From assembly GCF_000214175.1 (NCBI RefSeq), contig NC_015564.1, positions 2,790,001 through 2,854,000 of the forward strand: a DNA stretch of 64,000 bases. The letters are read 5' to 3'. Under the pieces are notes generated by a model that worked only from the letters and a program-made list of their open reading frames with translations, did not search any database and was not told where the DNA came from. Below are positions 53,045 through 62,399 of the stretch, piece by piece. Position 1 is the first letter of the stretch. The number at the start of each line of letters is the position of its first letter. This stretch comes from Hoyosella subflava DQS3-9A1. GTDB lineage: Bacteria; Actinomycetota; Actinomycetes; Mycobacteriales; Mycobacteriaceae. The translations under genes were made by a program, and so were the position numbers.

Positions 53045-54160
53045 CAGGGTGTTGAGCAGCATCGCGGCGTCTTGCGGGTAGGGCCAGGCGGACAGTTTCA
53101 CCACGACGGTGTTGTGGTCGTAGTCGATGAAGATCATCTGCCCGTGAATGCCGAGGCATAGCAGGACCCGCCGGTCGGGATAGGGCACCCAGAACTGGTT
53201 GCGATACATTCCGCCTGGCAGGCGCGTATCCGTGGGTGAGGCCGCGAACACGTCGCGGGAATCAGGAGCGCCGGTCAGCGCGTCCTCGATCCACCAGCCA
53301 GGTACGAGCTGCTCACCCGCGATCTGCCCGCCGCGCAACAGAAGCTCCCCGAACCGGGCCGTGTCGCGCAGCGTCGCGGCCAGTCCACCGTCATGCATGA
53401 CCGCCCCCGCTAGATCCACCCCAGCGTCCATGTCGGTTCCGGCGAACCGTGACCACAACACCCGCGAGATCAACTCCGGCATCCGTTCCCCGGCCGCGCG
53501 TTCACATACCCATCCGAGCACGTTCGTCTCGCACGACCGGTATTCGAACACTCCGCCGTGCGGGCGCGATGCACGCAGCGTCGTCAGATACTCGTACATC
53601 GAGGCCGACAACGACGGGTCGGTGCGCGGCGCCCATCCAATTACTTGCTCGAGTAGCCGCACCTCTGCGCTTGGGTCAAGATAGTTCTCGGAGAACACAA
53701 CCCCCGAACGCATATCGAGGATGTCGCGCACGGTGGCGCCGTCATACCCGGAACCAGCCAACTCCGGGACGTATTCGGTGACCAGCGATTTGGGGCTGAG
53801 CACACCCTGCTCGACGAGCACTCCGGCCACGCAACTGACCACAGATTTGCTCACCGAAAACAGCATGTGCGGCTGACCCGCGTGATAGTCACCGAAGTAC
53901 AGTTCGGCGCGCACCTGCCCGTCGTGGAGCACCATAAACCCGTCCGTGTTGGTGCCCTCCAGCACACTGCGCACGGTGCCAGTCAGCCCGTCATGCAGCG
54001 GAACCGGCAGATCGAGGTCCAGTCCCGCGCCGGGCGGGAGCGGCGCGGGGGTGAGCGACCCCGCCACCCGGGCTGTGGGCACGACCTCACGGAGCCGATG
54101 AAACGTCCGTGCATTGTTCGGTGGAAGTTGCCAATTCGCCAGCGTTACCGGGTGCGTCAT
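53000..54160 (-). CDS. Serine hydrolase of the beta-lactamase/6-aminohexanoate-dimer hydrolase family
   Basis: A 386-residue cytoplasmic-looking hydrolase without signal peptide. Ser102-Lys105 form the SxxK pair (LFSVSKSVVSC), RDILDMRSGVVFSENY and the catalytic-Tyr region FEYRSCETNVLGW follow, then a C-terminal GIHGQMIFIDYDHNTVVVKL with HGQ in place of KTG. NylB-like enzymes hydrolyse linear amides and related esters. Its ATG overlaps the ATP-grasp stop by 4 nt, so the two are made together. Its last 15 codons are duplicated at 51995-52039. Confidence 0.87.
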   Translation of the reverse strand: MTHPVTLANWQLPPNNARTFHRLREVVPTARVAGSLTPAPLPPGAGLDLDLPVPLHDGLTGTVRSVLEGTNTDGFMVLHDGQVRAELYFGDYHAGQPHMLFSVSKSVVSCVAGVLVEQGVLSPKSLVTEYVPELAGSGYDGATVRDILDMRSGVVFSENYLDPSAEVRLLEQVIGWAPRTDPSLSASMYEYLTTLRASRPHGGVFEYRSCETNVLGWVCERAAGERMPELISRVLWSRFAGTDMDAGVDLAGAVMHDGGLAATLRDTARFGELLLRGGQIAGEQLVPGWWIEDALTGAPDSRDVFAASPTDTRLPGGMYRNQFWVPYPDRRVLLCLGIHGQMIFIDYDHNTVVVKLSAWPYPQDAAMLLNTLSAASTIGPALQTGS

Positions 54161-55641
54161 TTCACCCCCGCCACACCAGCAGCGACTGCTGCCGACTCTG
54201 CACCTGGAGTCACCGCGACGCCCGCAAAATGTTTCCGGACGGCATCGATCAGTTCCACGGCACGTTCGGTCAGCACATAACCCGACCCGCCGCGGCCCTT
54301 CTGCACCCGCCCCTTGACGAACAACACGCCCAGATCAGCCCCTTTCCACCGATACTCCCCCGGCCCGTAAATCCGCAGGAAAAAACACTCGTTTTCGCGG
54401 TAAATCTGATGCCAGTCCGCTGCGGAGCGGTTGAACTCCAGCTCACCTTTTTTCAGCACGTAATCGCCGGTCGCCGGGGCTTCCGTAATCGTCTCCACCA
54501 CGTCAGCGGTTTCCTTGATGATCATCTGGCTCCACAAATCCTCCGACGCGAGCCGCTCCCACCGCGCGTTGATCTCCGCGGTGTCGAGCTCATACTCCAC
54601 CCCCATGTATTCCAGCAGGTGGAACAGGAACAGCGGGACGTCCGTGTACGCTCCCGCGGTGACATTCGTGATCGAGGAAGCGCCGCTGATTCGCGGGTTC
54701 AGTTCGCCTAGGTACACAGCGTCCGCATCAAGGTCGAGAAGAATATCGACCTCGAAGAAGCCTCGATAGCCTTCAACTACGAGCCGCTCGCCCAGGTTCT
54801 TCACCATCTCCGTCGCCGTCGCCCGCAACCGCGGTGTCAGCACATCCGGGAACATTTCGTTCCCGCACCAGCCGCCCTTATACGGCGTCAGCTCTTTGTG
54901 ACCAGTCAATTCCGTCATGAACGGACCCACGATCGTGCCGTGCCGGGTCAGCACCGCCTCCACCGCGAGAGCACGATGCCGGATGTACTTCATTACCTTG
55001 ATCTCTTCACCGATGATCTGTTCTTTATGCCGCTCAAAATCGACCTTCGACGAGATGAAGAACGTCGTCTTACCGCTATCCCCGTACGGGGTCTGCACGA
55101 CAAGTTTGGTGCCGAGCTTCGCTTCACGCGCAGCCTTCTGCAGCTCAGTCCACGACTCGACGGTGGTCAGCACGTTGGGAACGCTGGGTACCCCAGCTTC
55201 ATGCGCGAGACGTGTCGTCACGATCTTCGAGTCCAGGCGCTCGCGCAGTTCAGCGGGCGGGAGAACCAGGTCGTAGCCGAGTTCGCGGCAAATCTCTTCG
55301 GTCTCTTCGTCGAAGAACACCATCGCGACCTTGGGCCGATCACCATCAGGGGTGACCGCAGCGATATGCGCGATCACCTCGGGGTGACGCAACAGGTAAT
55401 TGTTGATCTCTTCACCGGATTCGAACTCGATGTAGGGCTTATCGACTGGCGTGAACACACGCCCATGCCCCCCATCAAAACCGTCGTAATAGGTGACGTA
55501 CTCGAATGCACGTACCCAACGATCAAGACCCAGAAGGTTAAACGGCGTCGCGCCGAAGAAAAACACGGGCGTTGTATTGGTGCGGAAGTAGTGCCGGATC
55601 TCGGCAACGCCTTTGAGCGGCGCGACGCGTGCGGTGGTCAT
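54157..55641 (-). CDS. ATP-grasp ligase-like protein
   Basis: A 494-residue ATP-grasp enzyme. Residues about 1-110 form a pre-ATP-grasp domain, with DSKIVTTRLAHEAGVPSVPN at about 135-160. The nucleotide loop KLVVQTPYGDSGKTTFF follows, then EEIKVMKYIRHRALAVEAVL and the metal-binding YRGFFEVDILLDLDADAVYL and LGELNPRISGASSITNVT (Glu and Asn ligands). A winged-helix-like tail follows. The fold resembles biotin carboxylase/carboxylate-amine ligases; the substrate is unknown. Coupled to an amide hydrolase of the NylB type, it may build an amide that the partner trims or recycles (inference). AAGGA precedes the ATG. Confidence 0.82.
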   Translation of the reverse strand: MTTARVAPLKGVAEIRHYFRTNTTPVFFFGATPFNLLGLDRWVRAFEYVTYYDGFDGGHGRVFTPVDKPYIEFESGEEINNYLLRHPEVIAHIAAVTPDGDRPKVAMVFFDEETEEICRELGYDLVLPPAELRERLDSKIVTTRLAHEAGVPSVPNVLTTVESWTELQKAAREAKLGTKLVVQTPYGDSGKTTFFISSKVDFERHKEQIIGEEIKVMKYIRHRALAVEAVLTRHGTIVGPFMTELTGHKELTPYKGGWCGNEMFPDVLTPRLRATATEMVKNLGERLVVEGYRGFFEVDILLDLDADAVYLGELNPRISGASSITNVTAGAYTDVPLFLFHLLEYMGVEYELDTAEINARWERLASEDLWSQMIIKETADVVETITEAPATGDYVLKKGELEFNRSAADWHQIYRENECFFLRIYGPGEYRWKGADLGVLFVKGRVQKGRGGSGYVLTERAVELIDAVRKHFAGVAVTPGAESAAVAAGVAGVK

Positions 55642-55860
55642 CGCGTGTCCTTACGGGGGTCTGGTGTGGAGATCCGTGCCCACCGGGGTGGTGGACGGCC
55701 CGGCGGGCACGGAAGAATGCGGTTTGCTACGTCTAATTATCGATTCGGCATGGACGTTTCCCTGCACGCCGTTTCGTCGAATAGATCGGTCTGCAGCACT
55801 CCAATCCGACCATTCCCACGAGCACTTGTTGATCTCCTTTTCCGTAGCGATAATCCGTTC
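55642..55860. promoter_or_regulatory. Upstream region of the ATP-grasp operon, with GC-rich inverted repeat
   Basis: Non-coding. CCGTGCCC (55674-55681) pairs with GGGCACGG (55705-55712), and CCACC pairs with GGTGG inside, giving a stable stem 30-70 nt upstream of the start. It could act as a leader structure or operator. No gene was seen in the rest. Confidence 0.45.
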
Positions 55861-55907
55861 GCCCGGCTACGAGCGACAACATGGAAAGCTGTCGCTCGTA
55901 GCTGGGC
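55861..55907 (-). terminator. Hairpin after sugar transporter, palindrome family R3 copy 2
   Basis: Eighteen-bp arms with one mismatch (55861-55878 and 55890-55907) around an 11-nt loop; the core GAGCGACA ... TGTCGCTC is that of 23710-23760. It lies 36 nt 3' of the transporter stop. Confidence 0.65.
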
Positions 55908-55943
55908 GGGCAGCGGAGTGGTTTGGCCGCAACGCGTCCCAAC

Positions 55944-57398
55944 TCAGCCTTTGGAGTGCGCGTAGGTCGCTTCGAGCTTGTCCATGTCCTCCAGTTCGAT
56001 GCCCTTTGTTTCGCGGATAAATTTCAGGACGAAGAAGATCGCCAGGAATGCGCACGCGGTGTAGAAGCCGTACGCGACGGCGAGCCCAATGTCGGCCAGC
56101 GCGGGGAACGTCACGGAGATGAAGAAGTTCGCGGCCCATTGCGCGGCGGCGGCGACAGAAATTGCCATCGCGCGGATCCTGTTGTCGAACATTTCGCCGA
56201 GCATCACCCACACGACCGGACCCCAGGAGATACCGAAGAACACGACGAAAAGGTTCGCGGCAACCAGTGCGATCGGCGCGGTCGAACCGAGTTCAGGCAC
56301 GCCGTCGACGACGGGGGCGATCCCGAAGAGCACCGCAAGTGTTCCGAGGCATAGGAACTGCCCCGACGCACCAATCAACAGCAGTGGCTTTCGGCCAATC
56401 TTATCGATCAGCATGATCGCTGCAATGGTCGTCAGAATGTTGGTCACTGACGTAATCACGGTAATAGCGAGCGCATTCTGTTCCGTGAATCCAACTGCCT
56501 GCCAGAGGACTGTCGAATAGTAGAAGATCACGTTGATGCCGGTGAACTGCTGGAAGACCGAGAGGAAGATACCGACCCAGACGATCGGCGCAAGACCCAC
56601 TGCGGCGCCGCGGATCATCTTGAAACTTGGCCGGTCCGGTTTACCCACAAGAGTTTTTCGGATTTGTTCGATCTTCGCGTTGACGTCGCCGCCCACGAAC
56701 CTCCGCAGCACGTCGGCCGCTTGTTTGAAGTCCTGCTTCGCGACCAGGAAACGCGGCGATTCCGGAATGGTTAGCGCGAGCACGCCATAGAGCAGTGCGG
56801 GCACGAGTTCGGCCAGGAACATCCACCGCCAGGTCTCCAGACCGAACATCACGTTAGAGGCACCTCCGGAGAACGACACCAGCGCATAGTTGCTGAGGAG
56901 CGCTACGAAGATGCCGGTGACGATGGCCATCTGCTGCAGGGAGCCGAGCCTGCCGCGCAGGCGTGCGGGTGCGATCTCGGCGATGTAGGCGGGCGCGATC
57001 ACTGAAGCCGCACCGACACCGAGACCACCGACGACTCTCCAGAGCACCAAGTCATACAGAGAGAACGCCAGGCCGCAGCCAAGCGCGCTGATCACGAAAA
57101 GCGATGAGGCGATGAGCATTACACGGATACGGCCGTAACGGTCCGCGATCCGCCCTGCGTTCCAGGCGCCAATCGCGCAACCGATCAGTGCGGACGCGAC
57201 GGAGAAACCAAGGACAAGTGACGATGCTTCGAATTGCTCGCCGATCGCCCTCACAGCACCGTTAATCACGGCGGTGTCGAAGCCGAACAGGAACCCGGCA
57301 AGGGCAGCTGTTGCAGCAACGATGACAGTTCGGATAGTTCGGGGACCGTCGGGGTCCGGTTGCCCGCGACCAAGATCCGCGCTTGGTGTCGTCGACAC
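55944..57398 (-). CDS. MFS sugar transporter
   Basis: A 484-residue, 12-helix sugar porter. It has GFLFGFDTAVINGAV in helix 1, GRIADRYGRIRVML (loop 2-3), RVVGGLGVGAASVIAPAYIAEIAPARLRG, PESPRFLV after helix 6, and FQQFTGINVIFYYSTVLW in helix 7, all classic for the family of galactose, xylose and inositol:H+ symporters. The GTG start at 57398 follows AAGGAGG; the frame extends further upstream without homology. It is divergent from the ROK regulator and would import the glucoside used by the GH65 operon. Confidence 0.92.
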   Translation of the reverse strand: MSTTPSADLGRGQPDPDGPRTIRTVIVAATAALAGFLFGFDTAVINGAVRAIGEQFEASSLVLGFSVASALIGCAIGAWNAGRIADRYGRIRVMLIASSLFVISALGCGLAFSLYDLVLWRVVGGLGVGAASVIAPAYIAEIAPARLRGRLGSLQQMAIVTGIFVALLSNYALVSFSGGASNVMFGLETWRWMFLAELVPALLYGVLALTIPESPRFLVAKQDFKQAADVLRRFVGGDVNAKIEQIRKTLVGKPDRPSFKMIRGAAVGLAPIVWVGIFLSVFQQFTGINVIFYYSTVLWQAVGFTEQNALAITVITSVTNILTTIAAIMLIDKIGRKPLLLIGASGQFLCLGTLAVLFGIAPVVDGVPELGSTAPIALVAANLFVVFFGISWGPVVWVMLGEMFDNRIRAMAISVAAAAQWAANFFISVTFPALADIGLAVAYGFYTACAFLAIFFVLKFIRETKGIELEDMDKLEATYAHSKG

Positions 57399-57498
57399 TA
57401 CAGCCTCCTTATGACATCGGGGCGCGGGCCGCCAACCCAGCGTTGACGTTCGACACCGCTCACCACAGCCTCGTAGAGTGTGATCCAGAACACAACCA

Positions 57499-57516
57499 TT
57501 GTCAAGAAGTGAACAG
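57499..57516. promoter_or_regulatory. Probable ROK-repressor operator near transporter
   Basis: The segment with GTCAAGAAGTGAACAG resembles the perfect palindrome at 58871-58887 in 13 of 18 positions, with conserved TCAAG and TGAACAG halves. It lies between the divergent transporter and ROK genes. Confidence 0.45.
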
Positions 57517-57653
57517 TGATGCCCGTATATGCCCGGATGGTTGTTAATATCCTGAACCAGTTCGTCACAGTCGCGCGTACGGGCACGAAAAGTGCCAGCT
57601 GCCATACTGAAAGCGTCACGCTCAGAATCTGAATGGAAGACCACGAGGAACCC

Positions 57654-58817
57654 ATGGACGACACAGCGGGGATCGGAGGGCCCGGATCGCAAAGTTCGCT
57701 GCGCGAAGCGAACAGACGCAGAGTGCTCCACCTCCTGCAGTCGACCGGGGAGCTGACCCAAGCCGACATCTCGCGGCAGACGGGGCTCTCGCCCGCCACC
57801 GTGTCGAACATTGCCCGCGAACTCACCAGCGAGGGCGTGCTCGCTGCAAGTGAGGGCACCGGACGCCGTCGCGTTCTGCGGCTGTCCGGCTCCGCTGGCC
57901 TCGTCGCCGGGATCGACTTCGGCCACACCCACGTCACTGTCGCCATCACGGACCGGGCACATCAGATCCTCGCCATCCGGAAAGCCGCACTCGACACCGA
58001 CATTTCCGCTGAAAGCAGCATGGATTGCGCGGCCAGGCTTCTTGATGAAGCTGTGACGGAAACCGGCCACGAGCGCACCGCGATCCTCGCCGCGGGGATG
58101 GGGCTGCCCGCGCCGATCGAGGGCAGCACCGGCATCGTCGGCGCACCGTCAATCCTGCCCGGCTGGGTCGGCATCAAAGCCAACCAGGCGATGTCGGAAA
58201 AGGTCGGGTTCCCTGTCTACGTCGACAACGACGCGAACCTGGGAGTCCTGGCTGAGCACGCGTGGGGCGCGGGGCGCGGCGCTGTCAATGTCGCCTACCT
58301 CAAGCTCTCCCAAGGTGTCGGATGTGGCCTGGTCATCAACGGGGAGCTCTACCGCGGGCCCGATGGCACCGCCGGGGAAATCGGGCACACCAGCATGGAC
58401 GAATTCGGTGCGGTGTGCCGTTGCGGGAATCGCGGGTGCCTCGAAACCCTCGTCGCCTCGCGCGCAGTCGTTCAGCTGCTCGAACCTAGCCGCGGACCAC
58501 TGACCATCGCCGACGTGATCCGCAAAGCCAGCGAAGGCGATGTGGCCTGTTCACGGGTCCTCACCGACACCGGCCGCCAAGTGGGTGTGGCTGCAGCGAA
58601 CCTGTGCAACCTGTTCAACCCAGAGCGCATCATCATCGGCGGCGACCTCGGCGGTGCGGGAGAACTTGTCCTCGCACCGATCCGCAGTGTGGTGCAGCGA
58701 TCCGGTATCCCGACCGCGGCGAAGCGTCTTGAGGTGGTTCCCGCCGAACTGGGCGCACAGGCGCAGGTGCTGGGGGCGATCGCATTCGCGCTCCAGCACA
58801 TTCCCAGCGTGAGCTGA
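57654..58817 (+). CDS. ROK-family transcriptional repressor
   Basis: A 387-residue NagC/XylR-type regulator. An N-terminal HTH (about 20-65: NRRRVLHLLQSTGELTQADI, SRQTGLSPATVSNIARELTS) is fused to a ROK sugar-kinase-like domain with AGIDFGHTHVTVAIT, VDNDANLGVLAEHAWG, GELYRGPDGTAGEIGHTSMD and the zinc motif CRCGNRGCLET. GAGGAA precedes the ATG at 57654; a second ATG lies at 57633. It probably represses the transporter and the kinase-phosphorylase operon until sugar is present. Confidence 0.9.
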   Translation: MDDTAGIGGPGSQSSLREANRRRVLHLLQSTGELTQADISRQTGLSPATVSNIARELTSEGVLAASEGTGRRRVLRLSGSAGLVAGIDFGHTHVTVAITDRAHQILAIRKAALDTDISAESSMDCAARLLDEAVTETGHERTAILAAGMGLPAPIEGSTGIVGAPSILPGWVGIKANQAMSEKVGFPVYVDNDANLGVLAEHAWGAGRGAVNVAYLKLSQGVGCGLVINGELYRGPDGTAGEIGHTSMDEFGAVCRCGNRGCLETLVASRAVVQLLEPSRGPLTIADVIRKASEGDVACSRVLTDTGRQVGVAAANLCNLFNPERIIIGGDLGGAGELVLAPIRSVVQRSGIPTAAKRLEVVPAELGAQAQVLGAIAFALQHIPSVS

Positions 58818-58870
58818 ACCCAACACTCCGCATTAAGAATCGTCTATATCGGTCAAATCGCACCGAATAT

Positions 58871-58887
58871 TGTTCAAGTCTTGAACA
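58871..58887. promoter_or_regulatory. Probable ROK-repressor operator before the kinase operon
   Basis: TGTTCAAG-T-CTTGAACA is a perfect 8-bp inverted repeat 101 nt upstream of the PfkB start and 53 nt downstream of the ROK stop. Confidence 0.65.
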
Positions 58888-58988
58888 GCATCGTCTCCGC
58901 ATGGTTAACTGTGGCATCCATCACATTCTGGGGTTGATCGCCACGCTCCCCCAGCTTCGCGCCTCTTGTAAGAGAGTCAGGTACACAC

Positions 58989-60017
58989 ATGGCTGTAAGC
59001 CTCACGCCACGCAAAGTCGCTGTGCTCGGACCGATCCCGCACGACCGGATCACCACGCACCGAGGGGAGGTGTTCGAGAAGTTCGGCTGCACCCTTTACA
59101 CGGCAGCAGCCCTGTCCGCCCTGATGGGACCGGACGACGTGATCTGCCCGATCGTCCACGTGCGACGGGAGGACGAAGCACCAATCAAAGAAGCCCTCTC
59201 ACGTTTCGGCAACGTCGATGTGACGGGCGTACGGTCGATCACCAATCAGGGCGACATCGTCGAACTGGAGTACGTCGACCAGAACACCCGCATCGAACGG
59301 CAAACCGGGTTCATGGCGCCGATCCTGCCGGAAGACGTCGAGTTCGCCATCGATGCCGACGCTTTCGTGTGTGTGCCCATCACCGACTACGAGGTCGGCC
59401 CGGCAACCCTGGCGTACATCAAAACGCACAGCGCGGGCGTTATCCTCTTCGACGGGCACGGCCCCACCGTCACCCTCACCCGCGGCGGCGAGCGGTTCAA
59501 CAGGCTGTGGGTCGAACGCGACACGTGGCTGCCCTACATCGACATCCTCAAAATGAACCTCGAAGAAGCAGGCTGCAGCTGGTTCCCGGAACGGGATGAC
59601 GGCCCTTCCATCGGTGCAGAGCTGTCCCGGGACGAGCTACCGCACTTCGCGCGGCACTGCCTCGAACACGGGCTTCGCGCGCTGTGCGTCACCCTCGACG
59701 AGGAAGGATGCGTGGTGTACTACCGTGACCGTGACGGGTCGTTCCGTGAAGAACTCGTGGGACGCATCCCTGTCGAGCATGTCGTCGACACCACTGGCTG
59801 CGGCGACTCGTTCGCCGCCGGTATGGCGTTCGGGTACCTCGAGCACGGTGATTTCATCGAGGCTGCGCGTTACGGCAACGCGATGGGTGCGCAGCGCTGC
59901 GCAGGCTCCGAACTCGCGATCTACAAGTCGCTCGAGGAAACCAAACGCCAAATCGAAGGCATCTACGGCACCATTGGCGGTTCCGCCGGAACGCCCGCAA
60001 TGTCCCAGGAACGGTGA
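58989..60017 (+). CDS. PfkB-family carbohydrate kinase
   Basis: A 342-residue ribokinase-fold kinase. The C-terminal signature HVVDTTGCGDSFAAGMAFGY carries the catalytic base Asp273 and anion hole; the N-terminal part (GPIPHDRITTHRGEVFEKFG, CTLYTAAALSAL) contains the substrate-binding side. First gene of the operon with the GH65 phosphorylase (6-nt gap) and phosphoglucomutase. Because phosphorolysis already yields a phosphorylated glucose, this kinase presumably phosphorylates the other product, whose identity is unknown. Confidence 0.87.
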   Translation: MAVSLTPRKVAVLGPIPHDRITTHRGEVFEKFGCTLYTAAALSALMGPDDVICPIVHVRREDEAPIKEALSRFGNVDVTGVRSITNQGDIVELEYVDQNTRIERQTGFMAPILPEDVEFAIDADAFVCVPITDYEVGPATLAYIKTHSAGVILFDGHGPTVTLTRGGERFNRLWVERDTWLPYIDILKMNLEEAGCSWFPERDDGPSIGAELSRDELPHFARHCLEHGLRALCVTLDEEGCVVYYRDRDGSFREELVGRIPVEHVVDTTGCGDSFAAGMAFGYLEHGDFIEAARYGNAMGAQRCAGSELAIYKSLEETKRQIEGIYGTIGGSAGTPAMSQER

Positions 60018-60023
60018 CGCACC

Positions 60024-62399
60024 ATGCTGCACAGCTACCTCAGCACAGATGACTGGCTGATCACCGAGTCACGCTTCTCCCGTGCACGCGCGAACTACTA
60101 CGAGACGGTATTCACCATCGGCAACGGGCGGCTCGGAACACGCGGTTCGCTCGAGGAGGGCCACCAGGGCGAGCTTTCCGGAACGTTCCTCGCCGGTGTG
60201 TACGACAGTCACGATTCCCCCGTCATCGATCTGGTCAACGCGCCCGACTGGCTTGGCCTCGTCATCACCGTCGGCGGAGTTCGGCTCGATGTGGACACGT
60301 GCACCGTCGTCACGCATACACGCGCTCTGGATATTCGGCACGGAATTCTTGGGCGTACAACGACATTCCGCGACACGCAGGGTCGTGAGACGACACTGGA
60401 GTCGGTCCGGTTCGCGAGCATGGCCGACCGGCGGTTGTGTGCGCTGCGCGCCGAGATCACCGCCGTGAACCATGACGCAGAGATCGTCGTCGAATCGTCC
60501 ATCGAAGGGCGCCGCCGCAATCTGGAACGGAAACCGGCCTACCCACCCGGCACGAAATTCCCGCCGGAAATCAAATGGGAAAAGTGGGCCAAAACGAACC
60601 ACCTGACCGAGACCTCACGGGCCGCGGCGGACAATTCAATTCACCTGGGGATGCAGACCATTTCGAGCGGGATCGACATCGGCTACAGTGCCGCCGTCAC
60701 CACCAGCGTCACACCACAGTCCCGCTCTGTTCGTGAGCAGCACGCGCGCATCGCCGAGGTCCTCACGTTCACTCCGTCCGCCGGTTCGACGATTCGCGTC
60801 GACAAGTTCGTCACCATTGCGACGTCACGCGACGATGCATCCGTGTACGACACCTGCCAGGAAGCACTCGCACAGCACCGGACCGCGGGGTTCGACTCAA
60901 GCCTGGTAGACAGCCACGCGGCGTGGGACCGGAAATGGGAAGACTGCGACACCGAAATCCTCGGCGATCCGGCAGCGACGCAAGCCATGCGGTTCAACGC
61001 GTACCAGCTGCTCATCGCCGTCAATGAAGAGGACCCGACTGTCAGCATCGGCGCGAAATCCTTATCCGGCGAAGGGTACCGGGGGCACATCTTCTGGGAC
61101 ACCGAGATACTGATGCTGCCGTTCTTCATCTACACCCAGCCCGACGCGGCCAAGGCGCTGCTGCGGTACCGCTACCACACGCTCGACGGGGCGCGGATCC
61201 TCGCGAGTAAGGGCGGCTTCCGAGGAGCGCGCTACGCGTGGGAATCCGCCGATTCCGGTCGCGAGGAATGCCCGCAATGGACCGCTGACGGTCTCGAACG
61301 TCTCTGGATGGGTGACGAAGAACTGCACATCACCGCGGACGTCGCCTACGGTGTGCTCACCTACGTCGCCGCCACGGGTGACGCCGACTTCCTCGCCGAA
61401 TTCGGCGCGGAAATCCTGTTCGAAACCAGCCGATACTGGGCTGACTGCCTCACCTGGGACCGCTCGAAAGGCGTCTACGAACTCAACTCGGTGATCGGAC
61501 CGGACGAGTTCCACAGCCACGTCGACAACAACGCGTTCACCAACGTGCTGGTGCGGTGGCAACTCGAACAGGTTGTCCGCATCTACCGCGAGCTCCAGAC
61601 ACAAGACCCCGCGACGCTCGCCGCGATCGCAGAAAAGATCACACTCACGGCGCGGGAAGTGGAACGGTGGGAGGAGATCGCGCCGCAGATCGCCACAACC
61701 CGCACGAACGAATCAGGCGTCATCGAGCAGTTCGACGGCTACTTCGACCGCACACACGTCCCCATCACCGTGTGGGACGACAACAACATGCCCCGATACC
61801 CCGAGGGCTACCACCACTTCAACTGTGAAGACACCGATCTGCTGAAACAGCCGGATGTCGTGATGCTGATGTATCTCCTCCCCGATCAGTTCACGCAGGA
61901 GGCAAAACGTGCCAATTTCGACTATTACGAGGCGCGTACCCTCCACAAATCGTCTTTGAGCCCCGCCATTCACGCCATCATGGGCATTGAGGTGGGCGAC
62001 CACACCCGGGCGGTCCAGTACTTCACGCGATCCGCGTTCGTTGATCTGGCGGACAACCAGGGCAACACGCACGAAGGCATCCACGCCGCGTCTGCCGGTG
62101 GCACGTGGCAGGCGTTCGTCGCCGGGTTCGGCGGTTTCCGCGTCCGGAACGGGCAGCCCGCGTTCAGCCCGTGGCTGCCGCCAGAGTGGGACGAGATACG
62201 CTTCCGCCTCCGGTGGCGGGGCAATCGTCTCAGTGTGTCGGTACGGCACAGCGACATGACGTTGCAGCTTGACGGTGACACCGGCACGACTGAAACCGTC
62301 AGTGTGAACAACACGCCGATTCATTTGACCGCCGGGACGCCGCAGACGGTGGAACTGGACTTGTCGGGAAGGCCGGAGCGTGCACCTGTTGGAAGCTGA
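60024..62399 (+). CDS. Glycoside hydrolase family 65 phosphorylase
   Basis: A 791-residue GH65 enzyme. An N-terminal beta-sandwich (about 1-270: NYYETVFTIGNGRLGTRGSL) precedes the (alpha/alpha)6 barrel with GHIFWDTEILMLPFFIYTQP, ARYAWESADSGREECPQW, and the general acid Glu495 in SVIGPDEFHSHVDNNAFTN; then the phosphate-site region LSPAIHAIMG and NTHEGIHAASAGGTWQAFVAGFGG, and a small C-terminal domain. Family members split alpha-glucosides (trehalose, maltose, kojibiose, nigerose, glucosyl-polyols) with phosphate to give beta-glucose 1-phosphate. The following gene encodes the matching mutase. Confidence 0.92.
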   Translation: MLHSYLSTDDWLITESRFSRARANYYETVFTIGNGRLGTRGSLEEGHQGELSGTFLAGVYDSHDSPVIDLVNAPDWLGLVITVGGVRLDVDTCTVVTHTRALDIRHGILGRTTTFRDTQGRETTLESVRFASMADRRLCALRAEITAVNHDAEIVVESSIEGRRRNLERKPAYPPGTKFPPEIKWEKWAKTNHLTETSRAAADNSIHLGMQTISSGIDIGYSAAVTTSVTPQSRSVREQHARIAEVLTFTPSAGSTIRVDKFVTIATSRDDASVYDTCQEALAQHRTAGFDSSLVDSHAAWDRKWEDCDTEILGDPAATQAMRFNAYQLLIAVNEEDPTVSIGAKSLSGEGYRGHIFWDTEILMLPFFIYTQPDAAKALLRYRYHTLDGARILASKGGFRGARYAWESADSGREECPQWTADGLERLWMGDEELHITADVAYGVLTYVAATGDADFLAEFGAEILFETSRYWADCLTWDRSKGVYELNSVIGPDEFHSHVDNNAFTNVLVRWQLEQVVRIYRELQTQDPATLAAIAEKITLTAREVERWEEIAPQIATTRTNESGVIEQFDGYFDRTHVPITVWDDNNMPRYPEGYHHFNCEDTDLLKQPDVVMLMYLLPDQFTQEAKRANFDYYEARTLHKSSLSPAIHAIMGIEVGDHTRAVQYFTRSAFVDLADNQGNTHEGIHAASAGGTWQAFVAGFGGFRVRNGQPAFSPWLPPEWDEIRFRLRWRGNRLSVSVRHSDMTLQLDGDTGTTETVSVNNTPIHLTAGTPQTVELDLSGRPERAPVGS

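Noticed and set aside
54898-55965. A 355-codon open frame opposite the ATP-grasp gene
   Set aside because: The antisense gene has full ATP-grasp motifs and a ribosome site, while this frame shows no family resemblance and Arg/Asp-rich shadow composition.
57399-58070. Extending the sugar transporter about 220 codons upstream
   Set aside because: The extension runs across the ROK gene on the other strand and lacks homology; GTG 57398 has a strong AAGGAGG site and yields the normal first helix.
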